Origin: Streptomyces sp. 840.1
GTDB lineage: Bacteria; Actinomycetota; Actinomycetes; Streptomycetales; Streptomycetaceae
Length of the DNA: 64,000 nucleotides
Direction: 5' to 3'
Assembly (NCBI RefSeq): GCF_003751445.1
Contig: NZ_RJUU01000002.1
Location: 62,001-126,000, forward strand
The translations under genes were made by a program, and so were the position numbers. A model generated the notes under the pieces. That model worked only from the letters and a program-made list of their open reading frames with translations, made no database searches and had not been told where the DNA came from. Of this stretch, positions 1-8,188 are shown in pieces. How positions within the stretch are numbered: position 1 is the stretch's first letter; each line of letters begins with the position of its first letter.

Positions 1-2
1 AG

Positions 3-659
3 CACTCCTCGTACGACGACCTTCAGGAGGCGGTACGCGACTACGTCACCGCCGACCTGGACCGCCGGCACGATCCCGGGCGCAGCGAGGACCTCGCCGT
101 CTTCCTCGGACTGCTCTCCGCCTACGGTCAGCTGATCCGGTTCGGTGACATCGGGGACTGGTGGCACGGCTTCTTCAGCTACCTCGCCTCCGGCCCGCCC
201 GGCCCCCGGCTCCGGCAGCTGCTGGCGCTCTCCAGGGCCGGCGTCGTCCGCTTCCTCGGCGCCGGGATGACTGTCGAGAGCGACGAGCGCCGCGGCGTCT
301 TCCGGGCCGGCAGCGCCACCGTGCCCGGGGAACGGATCGAGGCCCGCGCCCTCGTCGAGGCCCGGCTGCCCGACCCCTCGCCGGACCGTACCCGCTCCGC
401 CCTGCTGCGGGCCCTGCACCGGGACGGGGCCGCCGCCACCGCCACCGGACTGCTCGCCGTCGACCCCGCGGACGGCCGGGTCCTGGACCGCGAAGGGCAC
501 CCGCACGAACGCCGCTTCGCGCTCGGCCCGCACACCGCAGCCCGCACGAGCGGCGCGTTCACCCGGCCGCGCACCGGCGGCCCGGCCTTCCGGCAGAACG
601 ACGCCACCGCGCGCGCCGCCCTCACCCTCCTGCGCGGTCTCGCCGGCACCGACCGCTGA
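3..659 (+). CDS. FAD/NAD(P)-binding protein, 5' end outside window
   Basis: Only the last 218 residues are present; the frame is open from the first complete codon at position 3 and stops at 657-659. The visible part contains a Trp- and Phe-rich stretch (DWWHGFFSYLASGP) and ends in a region typical of the C-terminus of large Streptomyces FAD/NAD(P)-binding proteins of the lysine N-hydroxylase-like or HI0933-like kind. The nucleotide-binding fold itself lies upstream, so the family call is inference from the tail and from context. It lies 40 nt upstream of an amino-acid-type ABC ATPase and two flavin monooxygenases on the same strand. Its likely role is redox chemistry in the same pathway; the substrate is unknown. 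Confidence 0.55.
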   Translation, partial: HSSYDDLQEAVRDYVTADLDRRHDPGRSEDLAVFLGLLSAYGQLIRFGDIGDWWHGFFSYLASGPPGPRLRQLLALSRAGVVRFLGAGMTVESDERRGVFRAGSATVPGERIEARALVEARLPDPSPDRTRSALLRALHRDGAAATATGLLAVDPADGRVLDREGHPHERRFALGPHTAARTSGAFTRPRTGGPAFRQNDATARAALTLLRGLAGTDR

Positions 660-699
660 CGACGGCCCGCGCGCCCCGCCCCGAACCGCCGAGGAAAAC

Positions 700-1521
700 A
701 TGACAACGACCAGCCGCCCACCGAAGAACGAACCCGCCGCCGACCGCACCCGGGGGCCCGACGACGCCATGGTGGAGATCCGAGGCGTGCACAAGAGCTT
801 CGGCTCCCTGCACGTGCTGCGCGGGATCGACCTGTCCGTGCGTCCCGGCGAAGTGACCGTGATCCTCGGCCCCTCCGGCTCCGGCAAATCCACCCTGCTG
901 CGTACCGTCAACCACCTGGAGAAGGCGGACCGGGGCTCCATCACCGTCGACGGGGAGTTCGTCGGCTACCGCCGCAAGGGCGACCGGCTGTACGAACTCC
1001 CCGAGCGCGAGGTGCTGCGCCGTCGCACCAGGATCGGCTTCGTCTTCCAGAACTTCCACCTCTTCCCGCACCTCACCGTCCTGGAGAACATCACCGAGGC
1101 CCCGGTCGCCGCGCTCGGCCGCCCGAAGGAGCGGGCGGCCGCCGCCGCGCACGATCTCCTGGACCGGGTCGGTCTCGCCGACAAGGCGCGGGCGTATCCC
1201 CAGCAGCTCTCCGGCGGCCAGCAGCAGCGCGTCGCCATCGCCCGCGCGCTCGCCCTCGAACCGAAGCTGCTGCTCTTCGACGAACCCACCTCCGCGCTCG
1301 ACCCCGAACTGGTCGGTGAGGTGCTCGACGTCATCAAGGACCTGGCGGACCTGGGGACCACGATGATCGTCGTCACCCACGAGATCGGGTTCGCGCGCGA
1401 GGCCGCCGACACCGTGGTCTTCATGGACGAGGGACGCATCGTCGAGCAGGGCCCGCCCGCCGACGTGCTCGACCGCCCCCGGCACGAGCGCACCCGCGCC
1501 TTCCTCTCCAAGGTCCTGTGA
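700..1521 (+). CDS. Amino acid-type ABC transporter ATP-binding protein
   Basis: This 273-residue protein would energise an importer from the cytoplasmic face of the membrane. All ATPase motifs are present: Walker [11 protein letters not shown]-loop FVFQNFHLF, signature LSGGQQQR, Walker [14 protein letters not shown] and the switch His in VTHEIGFA. The EIGFA sequence after that His is typical of polar amino acid (GlnQ/TcyC type) ATPases. An N-terminal tail of about 24 residues precedes the domain. No permease or binding protein is visible in the window; they presumably lie upstream of base 1. The link with flavin monooxygenases downstream suggests uptake of a sulfur-containing amino acid or similar compound, which is inference from context. 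Confidence 0.9.
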   Translation: MTTTSRPPKNEPAADRTRGPDDAMVEIRGVHKSFGSLHVLRGIDLSVRPGEVTVILGPSGSGKSTLLRTVNHLEKADRGSITVDGEFVGYRRKGDRLYELPEREVLRRRTRIGFVFQNFHLFPHLTVLENITEAPVAALGRPKERAAAAAHDLLDRVGLADKARAYPQQLSGGQQQRVAIARALALEPKLLLFDEPTSALDPELVGEVLDVIKDLADLGTTMIVVTHEIGFAREAADTVVFMDEGRIVEQGPPADVLDRPRHERTRAFLSKVL

Positions 1522-1591
1522 ACCGGAGCCGGAACCGGAGCCGGAACCGGAACCGGAGCCGGAGCAAGAACAAGAGCAAGAGCAAGAAGCC
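1521..1591 (+). repeat. Hexanucleotide tandem repeat
   Basis: Immediately after the ABC ATPase stop there is a run of imperfect 6-bp units, first GGAACC/GGAGCC for about 45 bases and then CAAGAG/CAAGAA for about 25 bases. It fills the gap before the first monooxygenase and would encode Arg/Ser- or Glu/Pro-rich strings if read, but no gene appears to use it. It may be a slippage-prone spacer that changes distance between coupled genes. Confidence 0.8.
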
Positions 1592-1666
1592 GAAACGGAT
1601 CTGATGAGCAGTCTGATCCGGCGAGCGGCGCACAACCAGACCCGAACCGTGCCGAAAGGGCCCGTC

Positions 1667-2752
1667 ATGCCACCGATCCGCCCCCTCCACCTCGCTGCCG
1701 AGATCGGCGGCCCGCCCCTCTACGACCCGGGGCACTACACCGCCCTGGCGCGGCTGGCCGAGGGCGGCGCCCTCGACTTCGTCACGCTCGGCGACTCGTT
1801 CGCCCGGCCCGGCCCCGACGCCCTCGCCGTGCTGTCCCGGGTGGCACCGGCCACCCGCCGGATCGGGCTCGTGCCGACGGTCACCACCACACACACCGAG
1901 CCCTTCCACGTGTCGTCCGCCGTGGCCACCCTGGACTGGGTGAGCCGGGGCCGGGCCGGCTGGCAGGTGGACGTCTCGACGACCGGCGCCGAGGCCCGGC
2001 TGTTCGGCCGCCGCCCGGCCGCGCCCGCCGCCGAACTGTGGCGCGAGGCCGGCGAGGTGGCCGACGCCGGTGCGCGGCTCTGGGACAGCTGGGAGGACGA
2101 CGCCGAGATCAGGGACACCGCCACCGGGCGCTTCGTCGACCGGGCCAAGCTGCACTACGTCGACTTCGAGGGGGCCACGTTCAGCGTCCGGGGCCCGGCC
2201 ATCGTGCCCCGGCCCCCGCAGGGCCGCCCCGTCGTGGTCGTCGACGGCACGGCGGAACCGGCCAGACAGACCGCGGCGCGCCATGCCGACGTCGTGCTCG
2301 TACGGGCCACCACCCCCGAGCGGACCGCGAGTATCCGCAGCGACGTGCGCCGCCGCGCCGAGGCCCACGGCCGCGACCCCGACACCCTCCGGGTGCTCGC
2401 CGCGCTCACCGTGGACCTCGGTGACGCCGAATCAGCCCCGGAACCCGGGCTCGCGCCGATGAGCGGCCCGCCGCTCGCCGCGCACGGCACGTACTACCGG
2501 GGCGGGCCGGTGGACCTCGCCGAACTGATCAGCCGGTGGCACCGGGCCGGGGCCGTGGACGGCTTCCACCTCACACCGATCACGCCCGAACGCGACCTCG
2601 AACGGATCGTCAACGGAACGGTGGCCCTGCTCCAGCACCGCAGCCTCTTCCGCACCTTCCACCCCGGCGGAACCCTCCGCGAGCACCTGGGCCTGGCCCG
2701 CCCGGCCTGCCGGTACACCGAGGGCGCCGTCCTCCAGGGAGACCTGGCATGA
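1667..2752 (+). CDS. LLM class flavin-dependent oxidoreductase
   Basis: This 361-residue protein has the bacterial luciferase-like TIM barrel plan. Recognisable parts are the N-terminal strand LHLAAEIGG, GLVPTVTTTHTEPFHVS near residue 65, WVSRGRAGWQVDVS, and the flavin-side loop IVPRPPQGRPVVVVDG. Such enzymes use reduced flavin and oxygen, or F420, to oxidise sulfonates, amines, alkanes or thioethers. I chose ATG 1667 because AAAGGG stands just before it; an in-frame ATG at 1604 lies beside the repeat tract and has no good ribosome site. It overlaps the next monooxygenase by 4 nt (ATGA), so the two are translationally coupled. Compared with its partner it is shorter and more divergent. The substrate cannot be told. 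Confidence 0.85.
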   Translation: MPPIRPLHLAAEIGGPPLYDPGHYTALARLAEGGALDFVTLGDSFARPGPDALAVLSRVAPATRRIGLVPTVTTTHTEPFHVSSAVATLDWVSRGRAGWQVDVSTTGAEARLFGRRPAAPAAELWREAGEVADAGARLWDSWEDDAEIRDTATGRFVDRAKLHYVDFEGATFSVRGPAIVPRPPQGRPVVVVDGTAEPARQTAARHADVVLVRATTPERTASIRSDVRRRAEAHGRDPDTLRVLAALTVDLGDAESAPEPGLAPMSGPPLAAHGTYYRGGPVDLAELISRWHRAGAVDGFHLTPITPERDLERIVNGTVALLQHRSLFRTFHPGGTLREHLGLARPACRYTEGAVLQGDLA

Positions 2753-4068
2753 CGACCGCACCGAAGCCGACGACCGCACCGAAACAGATGCATCTCGCCG
2801 CGCACTTCCCGGGCGTGAACAGCACCACCGTCTGGGCGGATCCCCGGTCCGACAGCCAGATCGACTTCTCCTCCTTCGAACATCTCGCGCGCACGGCCGA
2901 ACGCGGTCTGTTCGACTTCTTCTTCCTCGCCGAGGGGCTGCGGCTGCGCGAGCACAACGGGCTCATCCACGACCTGGACGTGGTCGGCCGCCCCGAGTCC
3001 CTCACCGTGCTCAGCGCGCTGGCCGCCGTCACCGACCGGCTCGGGCTCGCCGCGACGGTCAACGCCACCTTCAACGAGCCCTTCGAGCTGGCCCGCAGAC
3101 TCGCCACCCTCGACCACCTCAGCGCCGGGCGGGCCGGGTGGAACGTGGTCACCTCGTCGGATGCCTTCACCGGTGAGAACTTCCGCCGCGGCGGCTACCT
3201 CGACCGGGCGCGGAGATACACCCGCGCCGCCGAGTTCGTCGCCACCGCCCGCGAGCTGTGGGACTCCTGGACACCCGACGGCACCCCGCGCCGCTTCGTC
3301 CACCACGGGGAGCACTTCCGCGTCGAGGGGGAGTTCACCGTGCCCCGCCCCCCGCAGGGCCATCCCGTGGTCATCCAGGCCGGCGACTCCCCGGAGGGCC
3401 GCGAGTTCGCGGCGTCAGCGGCCGACGTCATCTTCACCCGGCACGGCACCCTGGAGGCGGGCCGCGCCTTCTGCGCCGACGTCAAGGGCCGGCTGGCGAA
3501 GTACGGCCGCGAGCCCGACGCGCTGAAGATCATGCCCGGCGTCGGCTTCGTGCTCGGGGACACCGACGCCGAGGCCCGCGAGAAGGCGTCCCTCATTCGC
3601 CTCCAGCAGGTCTCGCCGCAGAACGCGATGCTGGCCCTGGAGCAGGTCTGGGGCCGGGACCTCTCCTCGTACGATCCGGACGGGCCGCTGCCCGAGAGCG
3701 ATCCGGTCCCCGATTCGGAGCTGGCCCAGGGCCGGGTGCGGCACGGTGATCCGCTCGCCGTCGCGGCCCGGTGGCGGGCGCTGTCCCGGGAGAAGGGGCT
3801 CTCCGTCCGGCAGACGGTCATCGAGGCGACCGCCCGGCAGTCGTTCGTCGGCAGCGCGCGGACCGTCGCGGCGGAGCTGGCCGAATTCGTCGCCGCCGGA
3901 GCCGCCGACGGCTTCGTCCTCGTACCGCACCTCACCCCGGGCGGGCTCGACGACTTTGTCGACGAGGTCGTCCCGCTCCTCCAGGAACGCGGCGTCTTCC
4001 GCTCCGCGTACCACGGCTCCACACTCCGGTCGCACCTCGGGCTCGCGGAGCCCGTATGGAAAGGTTGA
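2749..4068 (+). CDS. NtaA/DmoA-family flavin-dependent monooxygenase
   Basis: This 439-residue protein belongs to the NtaA/SnaA/DszA/DmoA branch of the luciferase-like superfamily. Typical sequences are FDFFFLAEGLRL, VTDRLGLAATVNATFNEPF, LDHLSAGRAGWNVVTSSD, a long insertion around residues 300-330, and the C-terminal GFVLVPHLTPGGLDDFVDEVVPLLQ. Family members act with a flavin reductase on chelators, dimethyl sulfide or dibenzothiophene sulfone. The start at ATG 2749 overlaps the stop of the preceding monooxygenase. Two different LLM enzymes beside an amino-acid-type ABC ATPase suggest breakdown of an organosulfur or N-alkyl compound, but no flavin reductase gene is visible here. Family call firm, substrate unknown. 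Confidence 0.9.
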   Translation: MTTAPKPTTAPKQMHLAAHFPGVNSTTVWADPRSDSQIDFSSFEHLARTAERGLFDFFFLAEGLRLREHNGLIHDLDVVGRPESLTVLSALAAVTDRLGLAATVNATFNEPFELARRLATLDHLSAGRAGWNVVTSSDAFTGENFRRGGYLDRARRYTRAAEFVATARELWDSWTPDGTPRRFVHHGEHFRVEGEFTVPRPPQGHPVVIQAGDSPEGREFAASAADVIFTRHGTLEAGRAFCADVKGRLAKYGREPDALKIMPGVGFVLGDTDAEAREKASLIRLQQVSPQNAMLALEQVWGRDLSSYDPDGPLPESDPVPDSELAQGRVRHGDPLAVAARWRALSREKGLSVRQTVIEATARQSFVGSARTVAAELAEFVAAGAADGFVLVPHLTPGGLDDFVDEVVPLLQERGVFRSAYHGSTLRSHLGLAEPVWKG

Positions 4069-4072
4069 GCCC

Positions 4073-4873
4073 ATGAGCACGGACGCACAGCAGCAGGCAG
4101 CGCAGGACCGGGACCGCTGGCACGAGGAGCGCACCGCCACGGTCTCGGCGCCGTACGGACCACTCTCCCTCACCGGCACGCACTGGCTCTCCGACTACCC
4201 GGAGGGGCGAATTCCGGCCGTTCCGGGCCGGTGGCGCGAGGACGGCGACGAGGTGGAGCTCACCGCGGCGCCCGAGGACGGGCTGACCGTCGACGGCGAA
4301 CCGTTCGCCGGACAGGTCCGGCTCGGCGCCGACCGCGGTCCGATCGACGGATCACGGGTAGCCCACGGGGAGCGGCGGCTGTTCGTGCTGAGCCGCGAAG
4401 GGCTCTGGGCCGTACGGGACTTCGACCCGGACTCCGCGGCGCGGCGGGCCTTCCGGGCGATCGAGGCCACGCCGTACAACCCGCGCTGGGAGCTGCCGGG
4501 CACCTTCCGCCCGTACGACAGCTCCCGCACCGTCCGGGTCGAGAACGCCGACGGGGTCGAGCGCGGGCTCGGCCTCGCCGGGGAGATCGCCTTCGAGGTG
4601 GACGGCACCGAGCACACCCTCCAGGTCGCCGTGGAGCACGACGGCTCGCTCTGGGCGGTCTTCGCCGACGCCACCAGCGGGAAGAGCAGTTACCGCTTCC
4701 GGTTCCTGCGCCCCGCCGCCCCGGCCGCCGACGGCACGGTGACCGTCGACCTCAACCGCGCCCTGCTGCCGCCGTGCGCCTTCGCCGACCACTTCATCTG
4801 CCCCTTCCCGCCGCCCGGCAACACCCTCCCGTTCGCCGTCGAGGCGGGGGAGCGCAACCGGGTCGACAGCTGA
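4073..4873 (+). CDS. DUF1684 domain-containing protein
   Basis: This 266-residue cytoplasmic protein carries the full DUF1684 pattern: WHEERTATVSAPYGPLSLTG near the N-terminus, VRDFDPDSAARRAF in the middle and the Cys-rich signature LLPPCAFADHFICPFPPPGN near the C-terminus. The biochemical role of the family is not established. It begins 4 nt after the monooxygenase stop with GAAAGG upstream and is clearly the last gene of this operon, ahead of a strong terminator. Repeated pairing of this family with monooxygenases or transport genes would suggest an accessory role, but that is inference. Confidence 0.8.
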   Translation: MSTDAQQQAAQDRDRWHEERTATVSAPYGPLSLTGTHWLSDYPEGRIPAVPGRWREDGDEVELTAAPEDGLTVDGEPFAGQVRLGADRGPIDGSRVAHGERRLFVLSREGLWAVRDFDPDSAARRAFRAIEATPYNPRWELPGTFRPYDSSRTVRVENADGVERGLGLAGEIAFEVDGTEHTLQVAVEHDGSLWAVFADATSGKSSYRFRFLRPAAPAADGTVTVDLNRALLPPCAFADHFICPFPPPGNTLPFAVEAGERNRVDS

Positions 4874-4895
4874 ACGTCCGCCTCCGTTCCATCGG

Positions 4896-4934
4896 TGTCC
4901 GGCCCCGGCAGTCGTCATCCGCCGGGGCCGGACA
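4896..4934 (+). terminator. Hairpin terminator after the monooxygenase operon
   Basis: A perfect 14-bp inverted repeat (TGTCCGGCCCCGGC and its complement) with an 11-nt loop starts 23 nt after the DUF1684 stop. It has no U-tract, as is usual for Streptomyces terminators. Confidence 0.85.
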
Positions 4935-5139
4935 CAGGGGCGTGGCGGGTGGCCCAGTGCAAAGCTCAGGCCAAGAGGCCCTCTTGCGCGCGAAGTTGAC
5001 GCCTTGAATACTCCCGAACAGCGCTTGTCAGGAGCACGGCAGGTTCGGAATGCGGACACTCTGCCGTGCGGCTGACTGCGCCTCACGGGTCCGACCACCC
5101 CACGGGCGGACCCTCAACCCCCCTCGGGAGGAATGACAA

Positions 5140-6045
5140 GTGAGGATCAAGCGCACCACCCCCCTCAGCGGTACCGCGAGACGCGGCAGGGCAGTCGCCA
5201 TCGCCGCAGGACTCGTAGCGGTCGCCGCGCTCACCGTCCCCAGCGCACAGGCCAGCGCCACCTCCGACGGAACGTTCAGCGCCAACCAGCTCACCGCCGC
5301 GAGCGACGCCGTCCTCAGCGCCGACGTGGCCGGCACCGCCTGGACCGTCGACCCCGCGACCAAGAAGGTCGTGGTCACCGCCGACAGCACGGTCTCCGCC
5401 GCGCAGATCCAGCAGATCAAGGACTCCGCGGGAAGCAACGCGGGTGCCCTGCGGATCGAACGCACCTCCGGGAAGATCCGCAAGCTGATCTCCGGCGGTG
5501 ACGCCGTGTACGGGCCCGGCTTCCGCTGCTCCCTGGGCTTCAACGTCCGCAGCGGCAGCACCTACTACTTCCTGACGGCCGGTCACTGCACGGAAGGCAG
5601 CCCGCCGTTCTACAGCAACTCGTCGAACTCGACGACCATCGGACCCACGGTCGGGACCAGCTTCCCGACCAACGACTACGGCCTGGTGCGCTACGACAAC
5701 GCCTCGATCTCCCACGAGGGCACCGTGGGCAGCGTCGACATCACCAGCGCGGCCAATGCCACGGTCGGCATGTCCGTCACCCGCCGGGGCTCCACCACCG
5801 GCATCCACAGCGGCACCGTCTCGGCGCTCAACGCCACGGTCAACTACGGCAACGGCGACGTCGTGTACGGCATGATCAAGACCAACGTGTGCGCGGAGCC
5901 CGGCGACTCGGGCGGTCCGCTCTACTCCGGCTCCAAGGCGATCGGCCTCACCTCGGGAGGCAGCGGCAACTGCTCCTCGGGCGGCACGACGTTCTTCCAG
6001 CCGGTCACCGAAGCGCTCAGCGCGTACGGCGTCAGCGTCTACTGA
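5140..6045 (+). CDS. sprA: Secreted chymotrypsin-like serine protease, SGPA-like
   Basis: This 301-residue prepro-enzyme closely resembles Streptomyces griseus protease A as I recall it. The layout is a signal peptide (residues 1-39, RRGR followed by a hydrophobic core and ending AQA), a propeptide with the Al-pro pattern [17 protein letters not shown], and a mature enzyme starting at ISGGDAVYG. The triad is visible as TAGHC (His), TNDYG (Asp) and GDSGGP (Ser); the C-terminus [17 protein letters not shown] is that of SGPA. Disulfide cysteines RCSLGF/GHC and NVC/GNC are kept. It starts at GTG 5140 with GGGAGGA 8 nt upstream; the nearby ATG 5133 is out of frame. It is a single-gene unit between two terminators and is likely extracellular. 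Confidence 0.93.
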   Translation: MRIKRTTPLSGTARRGRAVAIAAGLVAVAALTVPSAQASATSDGTFSANQLTAASDAVLSADVAGTAWTVDPATKKVVVTADSTVSAAQIQQIKDSAGSNAGALRIERTSGKIRKLISGGDAVYGPGFRCSLGFNVRSGSTYYFLTAGHCTEGSPPFYSNSSNSTTIGPTVGTSFPTNDYGLVRYDNASISHEGTVGSVDITSAANATVGMSVTRRGSTTGIHSGTVSALNATVNYGNGDVVYGMIKTNVCAEPGDSGGPLYSGSKAIGLTSGGSGNCSSGGTTFFQPVTEALSAYGVSVY

Positions 6046-6111
6046 CGGCCGGGCGGCCGGTTCCGTACGCCGGGGCCGGCCGCCGCCTCGAAAGGTCAGG
6101 TCGAACACGCC

Positions 6112-6142
6112 GAGCCCCCGCCCGAATTCCGGGCGGGGGCTC
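6112..6142 (+). terminator. Hairpin terminator after the SprA-like protease
   Basis: A perfect 13-bp stem (GAGCCCCCGCCCG and its complement) with a 5-nt loop AATTC lies 66 nt after the protease stop. Confidence 0.88.
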
Positions 6143-6218
6143 CCGCTGACCCCGCGGCTTTTGAGAGGATGTGGCACAGGACGGTCGCGCAGGAACAACG
6201 GGGGCGGACGCTGTGCCT

Positions 6219-6239
6219 CCCGGAGGGATGCCCTCCGGG
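6219..6239 (+). other. Compact hairpin in the leader of the SLOG gene
   Basis: A perfect 9-bp stem CCCGGAGGG/CCCTCCGGG with a 3-nt loop ATG ends 35 nt before the chosen GTG start. It contains GGAGGG and could pair as an attenuator or be a repeat relic; its role is unknown. Confidence 0.5.
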
Positions 6240-6274
6240 GACCCCCGGCTCAGACCCCAGGGGGATCCAGGTCC

Positions 6275-6754
6275 GTGAATCGCATCGGAGTGACCGGCCA
6301 CCGCAGCATTCCGCAGGAGGTGCACGCCCACGTGCTGGCCGCGATGCGTGCCGCGCTCGGCGCGTTCGAGGGCTCGGTGGAGGCGCTGTCCAGCCTGGCG
6401 GTGGGGGCGGACCAGCTCTTCGCCGACCTCGCGCTCGCCCACGGCGCGGAACTGACCGCGGTCATCCCCAGCGGCGACTACGAGGCCTGCTTCGCGGACG
6501 GCGCCGAACTCGCCCGCTACCGCGACCTCAAGGCACGCGCCGTGCGGGAGGTCCGGCTGGACTACCCGCACTCCACCGACGAGGCCTACTACGCGGCGGG
6601 CGCCTACATCGCCGACCACTGCGACCGCCTGCTCGCCGTCTGGGACGGGCTGCCCGCCCGGGGCCTCGGCGGCACGGGAGACATCGTCACCTACGCCCGC
6701 CGGCTCGGCCGCCCGGTCACGGTGATCTGGCGCGACGGGGTCGTGCGTGCCTGA
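6275..6754 (+). CDS. SLOG-family Rossmannoid protein (predicted nucleotide sensor)
   Basis: This 159-residue protein begins RIGVTGHRSIP and carries LAVGADQLFADLAL about 50 residues later. The GxTGHR loop and the GAD-containing helix are the two ligand-binding motifs of the SLOG/DprA-LOG fold. SLOG proteins are predicted sensors or producers of nucleotide-derived ligands in bacterial conflict systems (the family described by Burroughs and colleagues). I prefer GTG 6275 (VNRIGVTGHR) because the fold starts there; an ORF beginning at 6161 would add 38 low-complexity residues. It converges with a SLATT-type membrane protein only 28 nt downstream. It has no fused effector, so partner assignment rests on this proximity. 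Confidence 0.75.
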   Translation: MNRIGVTGHRSIPQEVHAHVLAAMRAALGAFEGSVEALSSLAVGADQLFADLALAHGAELTAVIPSGDYEACFADGAELARYRDLKARAVREVRLDYPHSTDEAYYAAGAYIADHCDRLLAVWDGLPARGLGGTGDIVTYARRLGRPVTVIWRDGVVRA

Positions 6755-6782
6755 TCCCGCCGGTGCGGCCGTCCGGGCACCG

Positions 6783-7709
6783 TCACATCTGGTGCCGGGC
6801 GAGCCAGTCGGTGTGCTGGGGCGAGACGATGCGCTCGGTCTCGAACACGGCCCGGGGCCACTGGCGCTCGTTCAGCGTGGTCTCCATCGCTATCTGCATC
6901 GACTCCAGGTCCTTCTCCACCAGGGAGTGCGCCGAGATCAGCGGGTGGTGGCGGCGCATCTCGGCCCAGGCCAGACAGGCCGCCGCCGCGGCGGAAAGCA
7001 CCCCGGTCAGCGCGAAGGACTGGCCCACCGAGAACGCCCTGAACAGGGCGAGGGCCAGGGCGAGCGCCGTCAGCACGGCGATGGTGGTCGACCAGATCAC
7101 GGTGGCCCGGCGGGACACCTCCTGGCGCCTGCGGTACCAGCTGCGTTGTTCGATCAGCCGGTCCCGCACATATGTCTCCTTACGGACGGTGAATGCCTTT
7201 TCCCGCAGGGCGTGCATGGAATCGGTGATGAGTCCGCCGGAATCGGCTGTCCGGTCCCGGGGATCCGACCAGCCCACCTTGCGGAGCTCCTGCAGCCCCT
7301 CTTCGAGGCGATTGGCGAACACCGCCTCCGGGTGCTGGGTGCCGGTGTCGAAAGGTGAGCCGTGCACCGAGTAACGCCAACACATCGATTTGATGAACTC
7401 TGCTGCGGAGCGATTGAGTTGCCAATGCGACTTTGCTTTCCGCCGCGAGGTGAGGTAGGTCGCGATCAGGACACCCAGGTACGCCAACGCCGCCGCGCAG
7501 TCGGTGAGTTGAAGGGTGCCGGCGACCTCGGCGTGCCAGGGCAGCGCGGCCGGCAGAGTGCCCCCCACCAGCAATATCAGCTGCCACCTGGTGGTGTTCA
7601 CGGCCTCCCGCTGGCGCGCGACTGCAATGGCGTCCGTATGGTGAAAGAGTTCGGGCAGATCAGCGTTCCTGAAGACCATGCTCTGCAGCGGTCCGGGAAT
7701 CGCCGTCAT
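6783..7709 (-). CDS. SLATT/DUF4231-type four-helix membrane protein
   Basis: This 308-residue protein has two pairs of membrane helices: residues about 42-60 (WQLILLVGGTLPAALPW) with 67-86 (CAAALAYLGVLIATYL), and about 224-246 (STTIAVLTALALALALF) with 252-268 (ALTGVLSAAAAACLAWAE). Each pair is followed by a long charged helix. This doubled 2TM-plus-helix plan matches the SLATT (SMODS and SLOG-associating 2TM effector) or DUF4231 families, predicted pore-forming effectors. GGGAG lies 6 nt before ATG 7709. It faces the SLOG gene tail to tail and is divergent from the FxSxx operon, sharing a 226-bp intergenic region. Membrane topology is clear; effector activity is prediction from the family. 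Confidence 0.75.
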   Translation of the reverse strand: MTAIPGPLQSMVFRNADLPELFHHTDAIAVARQREAVNTTRWQLILLVGGTLPAALPWHAEVAGTLQLTDCAAALAYLGVLIATYLTSRRKAKSHWQLNRSAAEFIKSMCWRYSVHGSPFDTGTQHPEAVFANRLEEGLQELRKVGWSDPRDRTADSGGLITDSMHALREKAFTVRKETYVRDRLIEQRSWYRRRQEVSRRATVIWSTTIAVLTALALALALFRAFSVGQSFALTGVLSAAAAACLAWAEMRRHHPLISAHSLVEKDLESMQIAMETTLNERQWPRAVFETERIVSPQHTDWLARHQM

Positions 7710-7935
7710 GTTTACTCCCGTCTGCGGTTATGTGGTCACCCTGATGGCGGAATCTCTAGTTCCGGTCGATCGCGCCGGCTCCCGTGCGACCCTCTGCTGC
7801 CAAGTGGCCGTCCTCAGTTGCCAACCGAGGCCATGAGAGTAAAGTCGTGCCGCCGGACACTGCAATGGTGCAGGTGCCAACGCTGGTTTCCTGTCCGGAA
7901 CCATTCCATTGGAACGAACCCCCTCAAGGACGGCC

Positions 7936-8103
7936 GTGAAGACCTCTGAATCCTCCCTCTCCTTCGCCGTTGCGAAGAAGAGCCGTGTGCCGCTCACCGC
8001 GATCGACGCGCGTGGTGGCGAAGCTGCCAGGAAGCTCGGTCGGGTGCATGTCGCGTCCGCCGGTCGCCCCATCCAGGCAGCCACCTTCAACTCCTCCCTC
8101 TGA
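7936..8103 (+). CDS. fxsA: FxSxx-COOH precursor peptide (FxsA)
   Basis: This 55-residue peptide ends in FNSSL, which fits the diagnostic F-x-S-x-x-COOH terminus. Its body, with SSLSFAVAKKSRVPLTAID and LGRVHVASAGRPIQAATF, matches the conserved leader of this RiPP-like family. FxsB-type enzymes join the ring of the Phe to the beta-carbon of the Ser two residues on, a three-residue cyclophane, so F51-N52-S53 is the expected cross-link site. I chose GTG 7936, which has AAGGA 5 nt upstream; a TTG at 7909 would add nine residues. No cleavage site or exporter is obvious, so the product may stay in the cell. It is 85 nt upstream of fxsB. Confidence 0.9.
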   Translation: MKTSESSLSFAVAKKSRVPLTAIDARGGEAARKLGRVHVASAGRPIQAATFNSSL

Positions 8104-8188
8104 AATCCCTCCGACCCGCTGACACGGAGCACTCCTCCGGTACGGCCGGACCGCCGGACCACCCTTCCGGCCTGGCTAGACTGGCGGA

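Noticed and set aside
622..1668. Long minus-strand ORF with a Ser-Gly/Cys-Ser repeat
   Set aside because: It mirrors the ABC ATPase codons; the repeat is only the hexanucleotide tract read backwards.
7728..8162. 144-residue ORF on the minus strand across fxsA
   Set aside because: It is the antisense of the well-supported precursor peptide and its intergenic region, with no family pattern and no good ribosome site.
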